Assembly (NCBI GenBank): GCA_047602755.1
Contig: JBLKOM010000007.1
Span: 43,015-107,014 of the forward strand
Origin: JACJVV01 sp047602755
GTDB lineage: Archaea > Nanobdellota > Nanobdellia > Woesearchaeales > JACJVV01
DNA: 64,000 nt
Direction of reading: 5' to 3'
Shown here: in pieces, positions 1-9,004 of the stretch
How the letters are laid out: the number at the start of each line of letters is the position of its first letter
Numbering within the stretch: position 1 is the stretch's first letter
Translations under genes and position numbers: made by a program
The notes under the pieces: generated by a model
The model's database searches: none
The model's input: the letters and a program-made list of their open reading frames with translations, nothing else
What the model was told of the DNA's origin: nothing

Positions 1-1
1 T

Positions 2-811
2 TTTGATCCTTTTTCTGCACCAACTGGCCCTAATGCTGGTCTAAAAATGGTTAAAATAACTGCAAACACTAAAGTTGACAGACAAATTGAAAAAAGAGTA
101 TCAGATAAAGATTTGTTATCAAATCAAGCAATTATTGAATTATGGAAAAAAGGATATGATGAAAACTTTTTGTCAAAATTATTATCTGTGGGAAATTTAG
201 GAATTGCGAAAGATAGAAAATTGGTTCCAACAAGATGGTCAATAACAGCAGTTGATGATAATGTAGGAAAAGAAATAATAGAAACAATAAAAGACTATGA
301 AATTACGGAAAATACATTATTTTTTGGAAATTACCTAGGAAATTATTATATTATTATGATGTTTGAAGATGTATGGGAATATGAATTATTTGAGATGTAT
401 ACATCACAACCAAAAAATCCATGGTCCAAGGAAGGATTTAGATATGCAACAGATTATGAAGGTTATGAAGGTAGAAAAACATATGCTGAAGAAACAGCTG
501 GTGGTTATTATGCTGCAAGACTTCCTATTTTAAATTACTTACAAAAGGAAAAAAAACAAGCAAGTTGTCTTGTTTTTAGATTTATCACAGGAGAATACAC
601 GCTTCCACTAGGTGTGTGGGTAGTCAGAGAAGCTACAAAGAAAACAATTGATAGTAAAAAACATTTATTTGAAACAAAAGAACAAATGATTAATTATGCA
701 AAATTTATTGCAAAAAAGAAATTTAATATTGATATTGATGATATGCTAAAAGAAAGTAAATTATATAATAAACAACGAAGTCAATTAAAATTAATGCATT
801 TTAGTATGTAA
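2..811 (+). CDS. nreA: DNA repair protein NreA, 3' part (5' truncated by window)
   Basis: The reading frame is open from the left edge, so the N-terminus lies outside the window; the first ATG visible (position 47) is internal. The stretch FDPFSAPTGPNAGLK, then the KVVSD-like block (RVSDKDLL) and RKLVPTRWSITAVDD are hallmarks of the archaeal Nre family, which acts in DNA damage repair with the sliding clamp PCNA. The extreme C-terminus contains QLKLMHFS, which fits a PCNA-interacting (PIP) box of the form Q-x2-L-x2-F, although the last position is Ser rather than an aromatic. The N-terminal zinc-binding part expected in the family cannot be checked here. The next gene starts 36 nt downstream on the same strand. 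The family call is firm; the PIP reading is inference. Confidence 0.85.
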   Translation, partial: FDPFSAPTGPNAGLKMVKITANTKVDRQIEKRVSDKDLLSNQAIIELWKKGYDENFLSKLLSVGNLGIAKDRKLVPTRWSITAVDDNVGKEIIETIKDYEITENTLFFGNYLGNYYIIMMFEDVWEYELFEMYTSQPKNPWSKEGFRYATDYEGYEGRKTYAEETAGGYYAARLPILNYLQKEKKQASCLVFRFITGEYTLPLGVWVVREATKKTIDSKKHLFETKEQMINYAKFIAKKKFNIDIDDMLKESKLYNKQRSQLKLMHFSM

Positions 812-826
812 AAAGTCCGCTTGCAC
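810..826 (+). repeat. 17-nt dispersed repeat, copy 1
   Basis: The word AAAAAGTCCGCTTGCAC overlaps the nreA stop codon and lies 21 nt before the next start. The same word with one change (C to T at the ninth base) occurs at 40110-40126 just beyond the stop of a VWA gene. Its function is unknown. Confidence 0.5.
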
Positions 827-847
827 GGTACATTTCATGAGGTAAAT

Positions 848-1534
848 ATGGATTTCAAAAAAATTGTTACGGAATTAACTGAAACAATAAATAAAATGAA
901 GAAAAAAGAGGTTTCACTTAGTAATAAAATTGATTTTAGTGATCATAAATCTGCTCAAGCAAAATATCTTACCGAAACATACAAGAAATGCTTACAACAA
1001 CTGCAAGCATTAATTAACAATCCAGAAGTACCTTCAAGAGTTAATGAATTGTTAAGAATTCTAGATTATAATGATTTAGATAAGAATTTAGCTGTTCTTA
1101 AAGAACTTGAAAAACATGATGTAAAAATTAGTAAAGATAGAATAGTTATATCTTCATCAAAACTACCTGATACAATAAGAGAAGAAGTTAATGCTGATAT
1201 AAAAGAATTAAAAAAATGTTTTAATGCAGAATGCTATAGAAGTTGTGTTATTTTATGTGGAAGAATAATGGAAGTTTGCCTTCATGCAAAATATTTCAAA
1301 GTTACTGGTTTTGATATACTTGATAAAAACCCAGGGATTGGACTTGGTAAATTAATTGCAAAGATGGAAGAAAAAGGAATTAAACTTGATCCAGGATTAA
1401 CTTCACAAATACATTTAATAAATAATGTTAGGATTTTTTCTGTTCATAAAAAACAAAGAACATTTATTCCTTCAAAACAACAAACTGAGGCTATAATACT
1501 TTTTACAGCAGACGTCATTGAGAAAATGTTTTAA
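848..1534 (+). CDS. DUF4145/HEPN-like protein
   Basis: A 228-residue protein. The ATG at 848 was chosen because GAGGT lies 5 nt upstream; an in-frame TTG at 821 has no such site. The C-terminal half is helical and contains R195-x4-H200 (VRIFSVH), the R-x4-6-H signature of HEPN-fold RNases and of the related DUF4145 family, preceded by ECYRSCVILCGRIMEVCLHAK, which resembles the first helix of that fold. HEPN proteins are often RNA-cleaving toxins or effector domains, but no separate antitoxin gene is adjacent. The N-terminal 110 residues are predicted helical with no recognised domain. It follows nreA on the same strand and may be cotranscribed with it. The RNase role is inference. Confidence 0.55.
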   Translation: MDFKKIVTELTETINKMKKKEVSLSNKIDFSDHKSAQAKYLTETYKKCLQQLQALINNPEVPSRVNELLRILDYNDLDKNLAVLKELEKHDVKISKDRIVISSSKLPDTIREEVNADIKELKKCFNAECYRSCVILCGRIMEVCLHAKYFKVTGFDILDKNPGIGLGKLIAKMEEKGIKLDPGLTSQIHLINNVRIFSVHKKQRTFIPSKQQTEAIILFTADVIEKMF

Positions 1535-1597
1535 TTCTTAGAATTTCTTTTTTCGTTTAATATATAATACTCTATTTATTCAAAGATGTTAATACTC

Positions 1598-2134
1598 TTA
1601 AATATGTGATACTATTAATACTGCTAATAAATCAATTAATATAAAATTGGAAGCTATATTTATAGTAAAGTTTAATATTGAGGAATGAATTGGATATCTG
1701 AAAAAAAATAAACTTATTGAATGAAGAATAATATTGTAAAATACTACTAATATTTTTGCAGCTAGTGTTATTTCTAGATCTCTTAGAAATAGTGATATAG
1801 ATAATAGTACTAAGTAAATTGCTCCTTGTAAGGGTAATGTCTGAGAGATTTTACCTGAAATTAATGATGAAGTTATTAGCATTAACATTGAAAGAAGAAA
1901 AGCAACAAGTAAATTATGACTAAATAAAAAAATTATAGTGCAGAAAGTTACTAATTCAAATCCTATTGAATAACCAATAAAACGCTTATATATTTTTGAG
2001 AGTGAAGCTATAATTACTAATAATATTGTAATAATAACAGATTTAAGTAAATCAAAAGCTAAGATAAATAATAATATTAGTATAATAAAAAAAGCTAAAT
2101 AATACAAATATTTTTTAATTTTTTTTGATTTCAT
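1598..2134 (-). CDS. multi-pass membrane protein, paralogous family (copy 1)
   Basis: A 178-residue, almost entirely hydrophobic protein with about six membrane segments after a basic N-terminus (MKSKKIKKY). It aligns by eye with the neighbouring gene at 2176-2694 and with the gene at 51150-51719. All share a lysine/arginine-rich loop followed by S-I-G-F/I-E-L/F-x2-F-x-T-I/V about 60 residues in. The size, six-helix pattern and the motif before the glycine-containing third helix recall ECF-transporter S components or MreD-like proteins, but no family can be assigned with confidence. It is last in an alaS-led cluster, 41 nt after the previous stop. No clear SD is visible. Confidence 0.7.
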   Translation of the reverse strand: MKSKKIKKYLYYLAFFIILILLFILAFDLLKSVIITILLVIIASLSKIYKRFIGYSIGFELVTFCTIIFLFSHNLLVAFLLSMLMLITSSLISGKISQTLPLQGAIYLVLLSISLFLRDLEITLAAKILVVFYNIILHSISLFFFRYPIHSSILNFTINIASNFILIDLLAVLIVSHI

Positions 2135-2175
2135 ATTAATTAATAAGATCTAATCTACGTTTATTATATAAAAAA

Positions 2176-2694
2176 TTAGATAAGAGTTTTTACTATTATC
2201 TCACTAAAATACCTAAACAGTACATAATTAAATATAATACTCCCAAAACCATAAATCATATTTTTAACAAAATCATAACCTATTACTGACATTGCAATAA
2301 ATGTCATAATATTAAATAATACCACTAAAATAATTCCAAATAAAACTATTCCCACCTCTAAGAATAATAATGAGATTAAACCAATTATAATAAATACAGC
2401 TATGTTAAACAAAATATCAATTCGTAATTGACCTGATAATAATTGAGATATAGCCATCATAATTATAGCACTCATTATACCAAATGCTATTCCGTGTGTA
2501 TAAAAAAATATAATTGTTGCAAAAGGAATAAATTCTATTCCAATACTTAATTCACCTGTAATTCGTTTAAACTGGCTTGAGAGGCAACCTAATATAATTA
2601 ATAATATAGTAAAGAAAAATGATAAAATTTGTCTTCCATATAATGACATAATTATTATAATTAGAGTAAGAATGGATATTGTAATATAAACCAT
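2176..2694 (-). CDS. multi-pass membrane protein, paralogous family (copy 2)
   Basis: A six-helix hydrophobic protein paralogous to the genes at 1598-2134 and 51150-51719 (shared block SIGIEFIPFATIIF). Two starts are possible. An ATG at 2736 lies inside the alaS coding region and has no SD. The ATG at 2694 lies 13 nt beyond the alaS stop and is preceded by AGGAG with a 4-nt spacer, so it is preferred and gives 172 residues. The longer form would add a basic KKILLNKRRRR stretch like the N-termini of the paralogs, so the alternative is not excluded. It is probably translated from the alaS transcript. No catalytic motif is visible; transport or envelope function is a guess. Confidence 0.7.
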   Translation of the reverse strand: MVYITISILTLIIIIMSLYGRQILSFFFTILLIILGCLSSQFKRITGELSIGIEFIPFATIIFFYTHGIAFGIMSAIIMMAISQLLSGQLRIDILFNIAVFIIIGLISLLFLEVGIVLFGIILVVLFNIMTFIAMSVIGYDFVKNMIYGFGSIIFNYVLFRYFSEIIVKTLI

Positions 2695-2707
2695 CCTTCT
2701 CCTACGT

Positions 2708-5287
2708 TTATTTAGAAGGATTTTTTTTATTACCATTATTTATATCATTCAGAAATTTAGTTATTGTTTTAAGAACATGTTCAGATTGTGTATTTAATAT
2801 CTTAGAAGTTTCTTGCAATATCTCAGATGTCGTTCCTTTAAAAATTTCAATTGAAGTAAGTTTTGTTAAATCTGGATCAATATCTTTACCTTTTTTCATA
2901 GCTTTATTATACTTTTTCCATTTAGAGAATAATTCTAATGCTCTTGAAGGTATTTGAGATACATCACAACTCAATAATTTAGCAATATCATTAAGTATTT
3001 TTTCTTGATCTTTATCTTGCTTGTTTGCTTTATCTCCTGCTACATATGTTAACCGTACAACTCCATCACTTATTTTTGAAGATTTTAATATTTTAATATT
3101 TCCTACTTGTTCTGTATTGTCAAGATGTGTTCCTGCACAACATTCAACATCTATTAAGTTATTCTTTGATTCAATATCACCAATAATAACCATACGTAAA
3201 TTATTACCAGGAATTGCACCTCCTTGATAAATGTTTAATCCATATTTTTGTTCAGCTTTGTCTCTAGTTAAGAAAAATTTATGAACTTTAATTTTAGAAT
3301 TAACTATTTTATTTGCTTCATTTTCAATTTCGCGTATTTGCTCATCACTTAAACTTTCATAATGTGTTACATCTAATGTTGCTTTGTCTAGAGTTTTTTT
3401 TGCACCAATTTGGTTAATATGATTTCCAAGAACTTTTTTAGCTGCAGCATTTATTATATGAGTTGCAGTATGATGCTTTGTTAATTGTTGCCGTCTTTCT
3501 TTATCAATTATACAATTTACAACATCTCCCTCTTTAAAATCATTATTTGGAACAACATGAACAATAACATTTCCAATTTTAATTACATCTACAACATCAA
3601 ATGAATTAATTTTTCCAAGATCGTTAATCTGTCCACCTGAAGTTGGATAAAAAGCTGTTTTATCTAAGATTACATAAATATTTTCTTCATCTTTTTTTCG
3701 TAAATATTTAACAGTTGCTTGAAATTCAAGATAATTAAAATCATCAAAATATAATGCTTCGGTCTTTTCATTTAAAGGAATATCAATATCTAATTCTTTT
3801 CTTGTTGCATGTATTTGCTCTTGCTGTTCATGTAATTCAGATACCATTACATAAAAATTATCAGGAATAGAAATATTTTTTCCAAGTTTTTTAGCTTCTT
3901 CTTTTATGACTTCAGGGTTAATTCCATTTGAGTCATACAATTCAAGTAAAGTTTTTGTGGTAATATCTTTTTGAATAATTTTTGCAACAATTGATTTTGC
4001 TTTTTCTTTACTTGCAAAATATTTTTGTTTTTCAACATTAATTATATTTTTAACATCTTCTAAATTATTTGATAATTCTGGAAATAATTCTTTTAATTCA
4101 TCTGCATGCCATTCTGTTATTTCTGCAATATCTAACTTCCATCCAAACTGGTCAATAAAACCTTGTGCTCTTCTATATATCACACGTAAATTATAACCAC
4201 CACCTACATTACTAGGTAAAGCTCCATCTGTTAATGCTACAAGTAATGTCCTTGAATGTTCTGCAATACTATATAATGCAGTCATTGGAAGAATATTTTC
4301 TCTTAATTGTTCAACAGATAAATCTAATTTTTTTGCTACATCAGACCATGCTTCTTCAATATTATCAACTTCATCAACATTTAAGAATGCACTATATGCT
4401 GAGAATTTTTTATATAAATCATAATCCATCTTCACATTTGTTATTTCGCGTAATTTTGTAAGAACTTTAGGAAATGTTGCTTCATAAATATTAGGTGTGC
4501 CTTGACTAAACCAAGCTATACGTTCCATTCCAAGACCCATATCCAATACTTTTAATTTTAGTGGTTTATCACCTTCAGGAGTTTGTTCAAACATAGTATA
4601 AACTTGGTTAAATAATTCAACACCTCTACTAAAGAATTCCATACATGGACCAAAACTTCCACCACCTGCCCAAGCATCTTCATGGATTGTCATCTCATTT
4701 TTAGGAAGACCAATACCAATTGTAAGAAATTCATAAATGTCTTTAAATAATTGTTCTTGATTCCATTCTGTCTCATCTACAAATGCATGCTGACCAATCA
4801 TTACAAAACCTGTAAGATGACTTCCTGTTATTCCAACATTATCAACATCTCCAAAACGTAATGAAAATTGAGGTATAATTAACTTTTTTGCAGGAGGATT
4901 AACTTCACCTGATACAACATATGGTTGAAATGCTGCAATACTCGCCATTACAAAATCTGCAGTAGGATTCCATCTTGCAACTACAGGATATCTATTTATT
5001 GGCTTATATTCTTTAGGTTCAAGCATTTCAATTATTTTTTTCCAAACTTGAATATAGGTTAATTGGATTTTACTGGGATTATTTTTAATAACATTAAAAC
5101 CACCACTACAGGTTGGGTCTCCGCAATGAAATTGTTGTTCATTCACTGTCCAGAAATTAGTATCACAAGACTGGCATTTTCTTCTAATGAAACCTTCTTT
5201 CTTCAAATAAGTAACTGGATAATATTTTTCAGGATTATTTGAAGCTTCTACCTTAAATTTCTTCTTTACTTGCTTATCTGATAGCAT
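2708..5287 (-). CDS. alaS: alanyl-tRNA synthetase, archaeal type
   Basis: An 859-residue enzyme that attaches alanine to tRNA-Ala. It opens with the archaeal N-terminal zinc-ribbon segment (CQSC...HCG...C) followed by the class II catalytic core including FGPCMEFFSRG and LDMGLGMERIAWF. The editing domain carries the zinc-binding HTATH motif and the downstream CCAGTH, and the C-terminal DHHA1-like region follows. Length is normal for archaeal AlaRS. The ATG at 5287 has a TATA-like element centred 28 nt upstream, which suggests a leaderless transcript. Two small membrane-protein genes follow on the same strand. No residues needed for aminoacylation or editing appear to be missing. Confidence 0.97.
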   Translation of the reverse strand: MLSDKQVKKKFKVEASNNPEKYYPVTYLKKEGFIRRKCQSCDTNFWTVNEQQFHCGDPTCSGGFNVIKNNPSKIQLTYIQVWKKIIEMLEPKEYKPINRYPVVARWNPTADFVMASIAAFQPYVVSGEVNPPAKKLIIPQFSLRFGDVDNVGITGSHLTGFVMIGQHAFVDETEWNQEQLFKDIYEFLTIGIGLPKNEMTIHEDAWAGGGSFGPCMEFFSRGVELFNQVYTMFEQTPEGDKPLKLKVLDMGLGMERIAWFSQGTPNIYEATFPKVLTKLREITNVKMDYDLYKKFSAYSAFLNVDEVDNIEEAWSDVAKKLDLSVEQLRENILPMTALYSIAEHSRTLLVALTDGALPSNVGGGYNLRVIYRRAQGFIDQFGWKLDIAEITEWHADELKELFPELSNNLEDVKNIINVEKQKYFASKEKAKSIVAKIIQKDITTKTLLELYDSNGINPEVIKEEAKKLGKNISIPDNFYVMVSELHEQQEQIHATRKELDIDIPLNEKTEALYFDDFNYLEFQATVKYLRKKDEENIYVILDKTAFYPTSGGQINDLGKINSFDVVDVIKIGNVIVHVVPNNDFKEGDVVNCIIDKERRQQLTKHHTATHIINAAAKKVLGNHINQIGAKKTLDKATLDVTHYESLSDEQIREIENEANKIVNSKIKVHKFFLTRDKAEQKYGLNIYQGGAIPGNNLRMVIIGDIESKNNLIDVECCAGTHLDNTEQVGNIKILKSSKISDGVVRLTYVAGDKANKQDKDQEKILNDIAKLLSCDVSQIPSRALELFSKWKKYNKAMKKGKDIDPDLTKLTSIEIFKGTTSEILQETSKILNTQSEHVLKTITKFLNDINNGNKKNPSK

Positions 5288-5308
5288 ATTACTATGAATT
5301 TGATTTTT

Positions 5309-5320
5309 AGTTATAAATAT
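5309..5320 (-). promoter_or_regulatory. TATA box of alaS
   Basis: On the minus strand this reads ATATTTATAACT, centred about 28 nt before the alaS ATG. That spacing places the start of transcription at or next to the start codon. Confidence 0.5.
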
Positions 5321-5406
5321 TATGGGTAATTTTGCATCAGTAATAATCTAATATACATAATTACCTAATAGATATATTATGGATTATTAAGAAAATTTAT
5401 ACTAAA

Positions 5407-6666
5407 TTATAAATCTTCAATTCTGATCATAATACCAGATGATTTAACAATAGAAAGCTTGTTAATCAAAGAAAATGCTTTTTTCATATTCTTTTCTTTG
5501 CACTCATGAGTTAATATTACAATTGGAACTATTTTCTTTTCAACTTCTTTCTGCCAAAACCCAGATATAGATATGTTATTTTGACCAAGAATTTTTGTTA
5601 TTTCTGCTAATACTCCTGGTCTTTCAACAACATTAAAACGTAAATAATATCTAGAAACAATATTATTCATTGGTTTAAGTGATTTCTTGATAAATTTACG
5701 ATAAGTAATCTTTCCTCGTGATGCCATTTCAAGAATATCGCTTACAACTACTGTAGCAGTAGGAGCTTTACCAGCACCTTTGCCTGAAATAGAAATTTCC
5801 CCTATATTATTTCCATACAATAACACAGAATTAATTTCTTCATTTACGTTTGCAAAAGTATGATTTTTAGGAATCATTGTTGGATGTGTTCGCATTTCAA
5901 TATTCTTATCCTGCTTTTTTGAAATTGCAATTAACTTTATAGTATACCCTAACTGATTAGCATATTTTAAATCTGAAGAAGTTATTTTAGTAATACCTTC
6001 AACATAAGATGATTCAGTAATATAAGCGTCAAAAGCTAATGATGATAATAATAGTAATTTCTGAGATGCATCCATCCCCTCAACATCAAAAGTAGGGTCT
6101 GATTCGGCAAAGCCAAGTTCCTGAGCTTTAGATAATGCATCTGAATAAGACATTCCTTCAGACATTCTAGTTAATATATAATTTGTAGTTCCATTTAATA
6201 TTCCATAAATCTTAGAAATTTTATCAGATGAAAAAGATTCTTCAATTGCTTTAACTATTGGAATACATCCTGCAATAGCTGCCTCAAATAAAATATTAAC
6301 ATTATTTTTTTTAGCTTCTTCAAAAATTTTATATCCGTGCTTTGCAAGAACAGCTTTATTCGCAGTTATAACATGCTTTTTTGCTTTAATTGAATCCATA
6401 ATTATTTCATATGCAGGATTGTAACCACCAATTAACTCAACAATAACATCAATCAAAGGATTATTTATTATATCTGAATATTTATTGGTCCATATCTTTG
6501 ATAAACCTAATTTTTTTGCTTTATCTGATGAACGAGAACATACTTGCACAACATTTATTTTAATATCAGTTCTATTTTGAAGAATACTAGAATTATTTTT
6601 TATTATTTCAATAACCCCACTTCCTACAACACCTAATCCAATAATACCTATATTTATTGTTTTCAT
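5407..6666 (-). CDS. hom: homoserine dehydrogenase
   Basis: A 419-residue NAD(P)-dependent enzyme converting aspartate semialdehyde to homoserine in the threonine/methionine pathway. The N-terminal Rossmann motif is GLGVVGSGV. The catalytic domain shows ITANKAVLAKHG, GILNGTTNYILTRM and the D-P-T-F-D-V-E-G-x-D-A-S-Q-K segment. The last 75 residues form an ACT domain (FNVVERPGVLAEITKIL), usually an amino-acid sensing module, so feedback inhibition is likely. It starts with ATG at 6666; aroC lies upstream on the same strand across a 191-nt spacer. No other threonine-pathway gene is in the window, which is notable for a presumably reduced genome. Confidence 0.95.
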   Translation of the reverse strand: MKTINIGIIGLGVVGSGVIEIIKNNSSILQNRTDIKINVVQVCSRSSDKAKKLGLSKIWTNKYSDIINNPLIDVIVELIGGYNPAYEIIMDSIKAKKHVITANKAVLAKHGYKIFEEAKKNNVNILFEAAIAGCIPIVKAIEESFSSDKISKIYGILNGTTNYILTRMSEGMSYSDALSKAQELGFAESDPTFDVEGMDASQKLLLLSSLAFDAYITESSYVEGITKITSSDLKYANQLGYTIKLIAISKKQDKNIEMRTHPTMIPKNHTFANVNEEINSVLLYGNNIGEISISGKGAGKAPTATVVVSDILEMASRGKITYRKFIKKSLKPMNNIVSRYYLRFNVVERPGVLAEITKILGQNNISISGFWQKEVEKKIVPIVILTHECKEKNMKKAFSLINKLSIVKSSGIMIRIEDL

Positions 6667-6857
6667 AACAGATGAAATACTTCATTCATATATTAATGTT
6701 ATTATTATTGTTGTTACTATATGGATTTTATGAAATATTTAATCTACTCAAATATAATCTTTTAACTGCCACTCTTTTCATTATATTTTTTATAAAAGAG
6801 TTATTATTAAATATATTAAATAGAATTATTTCTTTTAATAATATTATTTTATTAGAA

Positions 6858-7994
6858 TTAAGATTTATAATGCTGTTTCCCATATTGCATTAAAGCATGA
6901 TCTAGTAGAACCAAAGCAGCCCTTGCTTCTACAATAGGAGTTGCACGTAAAGCAACACAAGGATCGTGCCTTCCTTTAACTTTTTCAAGCATTGTATTGT
7001 TATAATCAGTAACATTTACACTTGGTTGATCTTGAAAAATAGTTGCAGTAGGCTTAAATGCTGCAGTAAAATAAATAGGCATTCCATTACTCATCCCACC
7101 TTGAATCCCTCCTGAATTATTTGTTTTTGTTACTGCTTGTTTAGCTTTTTCATTAGCAACAAAAATATCATTATTCTTGCTACCATACATTTGAGTGCTT
7201 TTGTAACCTAAGCCAATTTCTACACCCTTAACAGCATTAATTCCCATTATTGTATGAGCAAGATCTGCATCAAGTTTATCATACCATGGTTCTCCTAAAC
7301 CTTCTGGAACATTGTCAATATAACATTCAATGACAGCACCTATTGAGTCTAATTTTTTAATAGTCTCTTCAAGTAGAGATTCCATTAATTTTGCCTTCGA
7401 ATGATCTGGACAACGTACAAGATTTGGTTTATTACCAATATATTCTACTTGATCTAATGTAATTTTTGATCTATCATAATTAGTCATTTCAATATTTCCA
7501 ATTGATTTAATATAAGCTAAAAATGTTGTACCAAATCTTTCCCTCATTATTTTTTTAGCTAAAGCTCCTGCTGCAACATCAATAGCCGTCATTCTTGCGC
7601 TAGATCTACCTCCTCCAGATACGTCTCTTATACCATATTTTCTTATCATAGCATAATCAGCATGGTTTGGGCGTACAATATCAGCCATATTCTTATAATG
7701 TATTGAGATAGCATCTTTATTAGCAATCATAAAACTAATGGCATGACCAGTGGTTACATAAGTACCATCTTCTTGTTTAAGAACACCAGATAATATATTT
7801 ACAGAATCATCTTCTGAGCGCTGTGTTGTTAACTTGTTTTGACCAGGTTTTCTTCTTTTCATATCTGGCATTATATCTTTTTCAATATCAAAAACTATCC
7901 CAGAAGGGCAACCTGATATAATTCCACCAAGTGCAGGCCCATGAGACTCACCCCAATTAGTAACTTGGAATATTTTTCCAGTAGTATCTCCCAT
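6858..7994 (-). CDS. aroC: chorismate synthase
   Basis: A 378-residue FMN-dependent enzyme converting EPSP to chorismate, the last step of the shikimate pathway. Visible signatures are WGESHGPALGG at the N-terminus, PNHADYAMIRKYG with the RDVSGGGRSSARMT block in the middle, and GGMSNGMPI with RHDPCVALRATP near the end. The length is normal and all signature blocks are intact. It lies upstream of hom on the same strand but separated by 191 nt. No other shikimate gene is visible in the window. Confidence 0.96.
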   Translation of the reverse strand: MGDTTGKIFQVTNWGESHGPALGGIISGCPSGIVFDIEKDIMPDMKRRKPGQNKLTTQRSEDDSVNILSGVLKQEDGTYVTTGHAISFMIANKDAISIHYKNMADIVRPNHADYAMIRKYGIRDVSGGGRSSARMTAIDVAAGALAKKIMRERFGTTFLAYIKSIGNIEMTNYDRSKITLDQVEYIGNKPNLVRCPDHSKAKLMESLLEETIKKLDSIGAVIECYIDNVPEGLGEPWYDKLDADLAHTIMGINAVKGVEIGLGYKSTQMYGSKNNDIFVANEKAKQAVTKTNNSGGIQGGMSNGMPIYFTAAFKPTATIFQDQPSVNVTDYNNTMLEKVKGRHDPCVALRATPIVEARAALVLLDHALMQYGKQHYKS

Positions 7995-8069
7995 ATTATC
8001 ACAATTACGAGAATGAAATTGATGTTTTAAAGCTTTGGTTTTGGGGTATTATATAGAATTAGGTAATTG

Positions 8070-8858
8070 TCAAATACTATTAATACTATTGTTATGGTTA
8101 TTATTGTTATGGTTATTATTGTTATGGTTATTACTTTCATTATTAGCATATGTTTGCTTGTAGCCTTCTTTCCACTTATCTATATTATCCAAGTAAATTT
8201 TTGACAAGAAATAAAGATGTTCCATTCTTCCAAGTATATCATCTCTTTCAATTTCTTTATTTGTAGCATTTGATACTTTACTTAATTCATTATCAAAATC
8301 ATAAAAAATTTTCATAAAGAACATTTTAAAGAATTCATCTTCTAATGGAAGATCTTTTCTATTTTTTGTTTGAATTATAAATTTATTCCAGTCTTTTATC
8401 ATTTCCTTTCTATCAGAAATTCCACAATTATCAATCCATGATTGAATTGTATGCTTTTGTTTGCTTTCAAAACCAGGGCATTTTTGTCTTGGAAGAAAAT
8501 GTTCTACTGTATCATCCTCATTAAACATTCTACCAACAGGAAAAGTTCTGCATCTTACAGGCCTTGCATCATAAACAGTACATGCTTTTTGATTATCAAA
8601 AAAAACACATACAGGATTTGTTTTAAGATAACACCGAAGAATTTTTGCATTAGTGTCAAAATCAAATGTTGTATATTTATTATGAAATTCTGATGAAGAG
8701 ATATTAAGAAAATTGCATAAATACATTATATCAAAAGGATATAATGCAACATCATTCATAGAACAACATAACTTGCAACCAACTACGCATTTAAATTTGA
8801 ATGTATTATGAGGTTGCTTAGGTTGTAAATCTTCATCAAAATTAATATATTGTTGCAT
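8070..8858 (-). CDS. YkgJ-type cysteine-cluster protein with Asn/His-rich tail
   Basis: A 262-residue protein with the metal-binding pattern of the YkgJ/CxxCxxCC family: FKCVVGCKLCC near residue 25, a middle CYLKTNPVCVFF, and ACTVYDARPVRCRTFP. Members of this family are thought to bind zinc or an iron-sulfur cluster, and their biochemical role is poorly defined. The C-terminal 24 residues are low-complexity Asn/His (NNHNNNN units) encoded by three exact 15-nt tandem repeats. This tail looks like recent repeat expansion and is probably unstructured. The gene stands alone, with 75 nt to aroC and 146 nt to the TrmB gene. Confidence 0.8.
   Translation of the reverse strand: MQQYINFDEDLQPKQPHNTFKFKCVVGCKLCCSMNDVALYPFDIMYLCNFLNISSSEFHNKYTTFDFDTNAKILRCYLKTNPVCVFFDNQKACTVYDARPVRCRTFPVGRMFNEDDTVEHFLPRQKCPGFESKQKHTIQSWIDNCGISDRKEMIKDWNKFIIQTKNRKDLPLEDEFFKMFFMKIFYDFDNELSKVSNATNKEIERDDILGRMEHLYFLSKIYLDNIDKWKEGYKQTYANNESNNHNNNNHNNNNHNNSINSI
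8088..8132 (-). repeat. three exact 15-nt tandem repeats within a gene
   Basis: The unit ATTGTTATGGTTATT occurs three times head to tail. On the minus strand it encodes the Asn/His-rich tail of the YkgJ-type protein. Because 15 is a multiple of three, unit gain or loss keeps the frame. Confidence 0.9.
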
Positions 8859-9004
8859 ATTAAAATAAATTTAGTGTAACATTCATATAATTTATGTAAT
8901 TTGCAAAGAATAATAATACTTCTAATAAAAGATAATGGCTAAAGTGATAAATAAAATAAGTGATAAATAAATATAGAATATGAAATAAGCCATTGCTCTA
9001 GAGA

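Noticed and set aside
6672..6893. A 73-codon hydrophobic ORF on the plus strand between hom and aroC
   Set aside because: It overlaps the 3' end of aroC in antisense, has AT-driven Leu/Ile/Phe composition and no SD or promoter in support.
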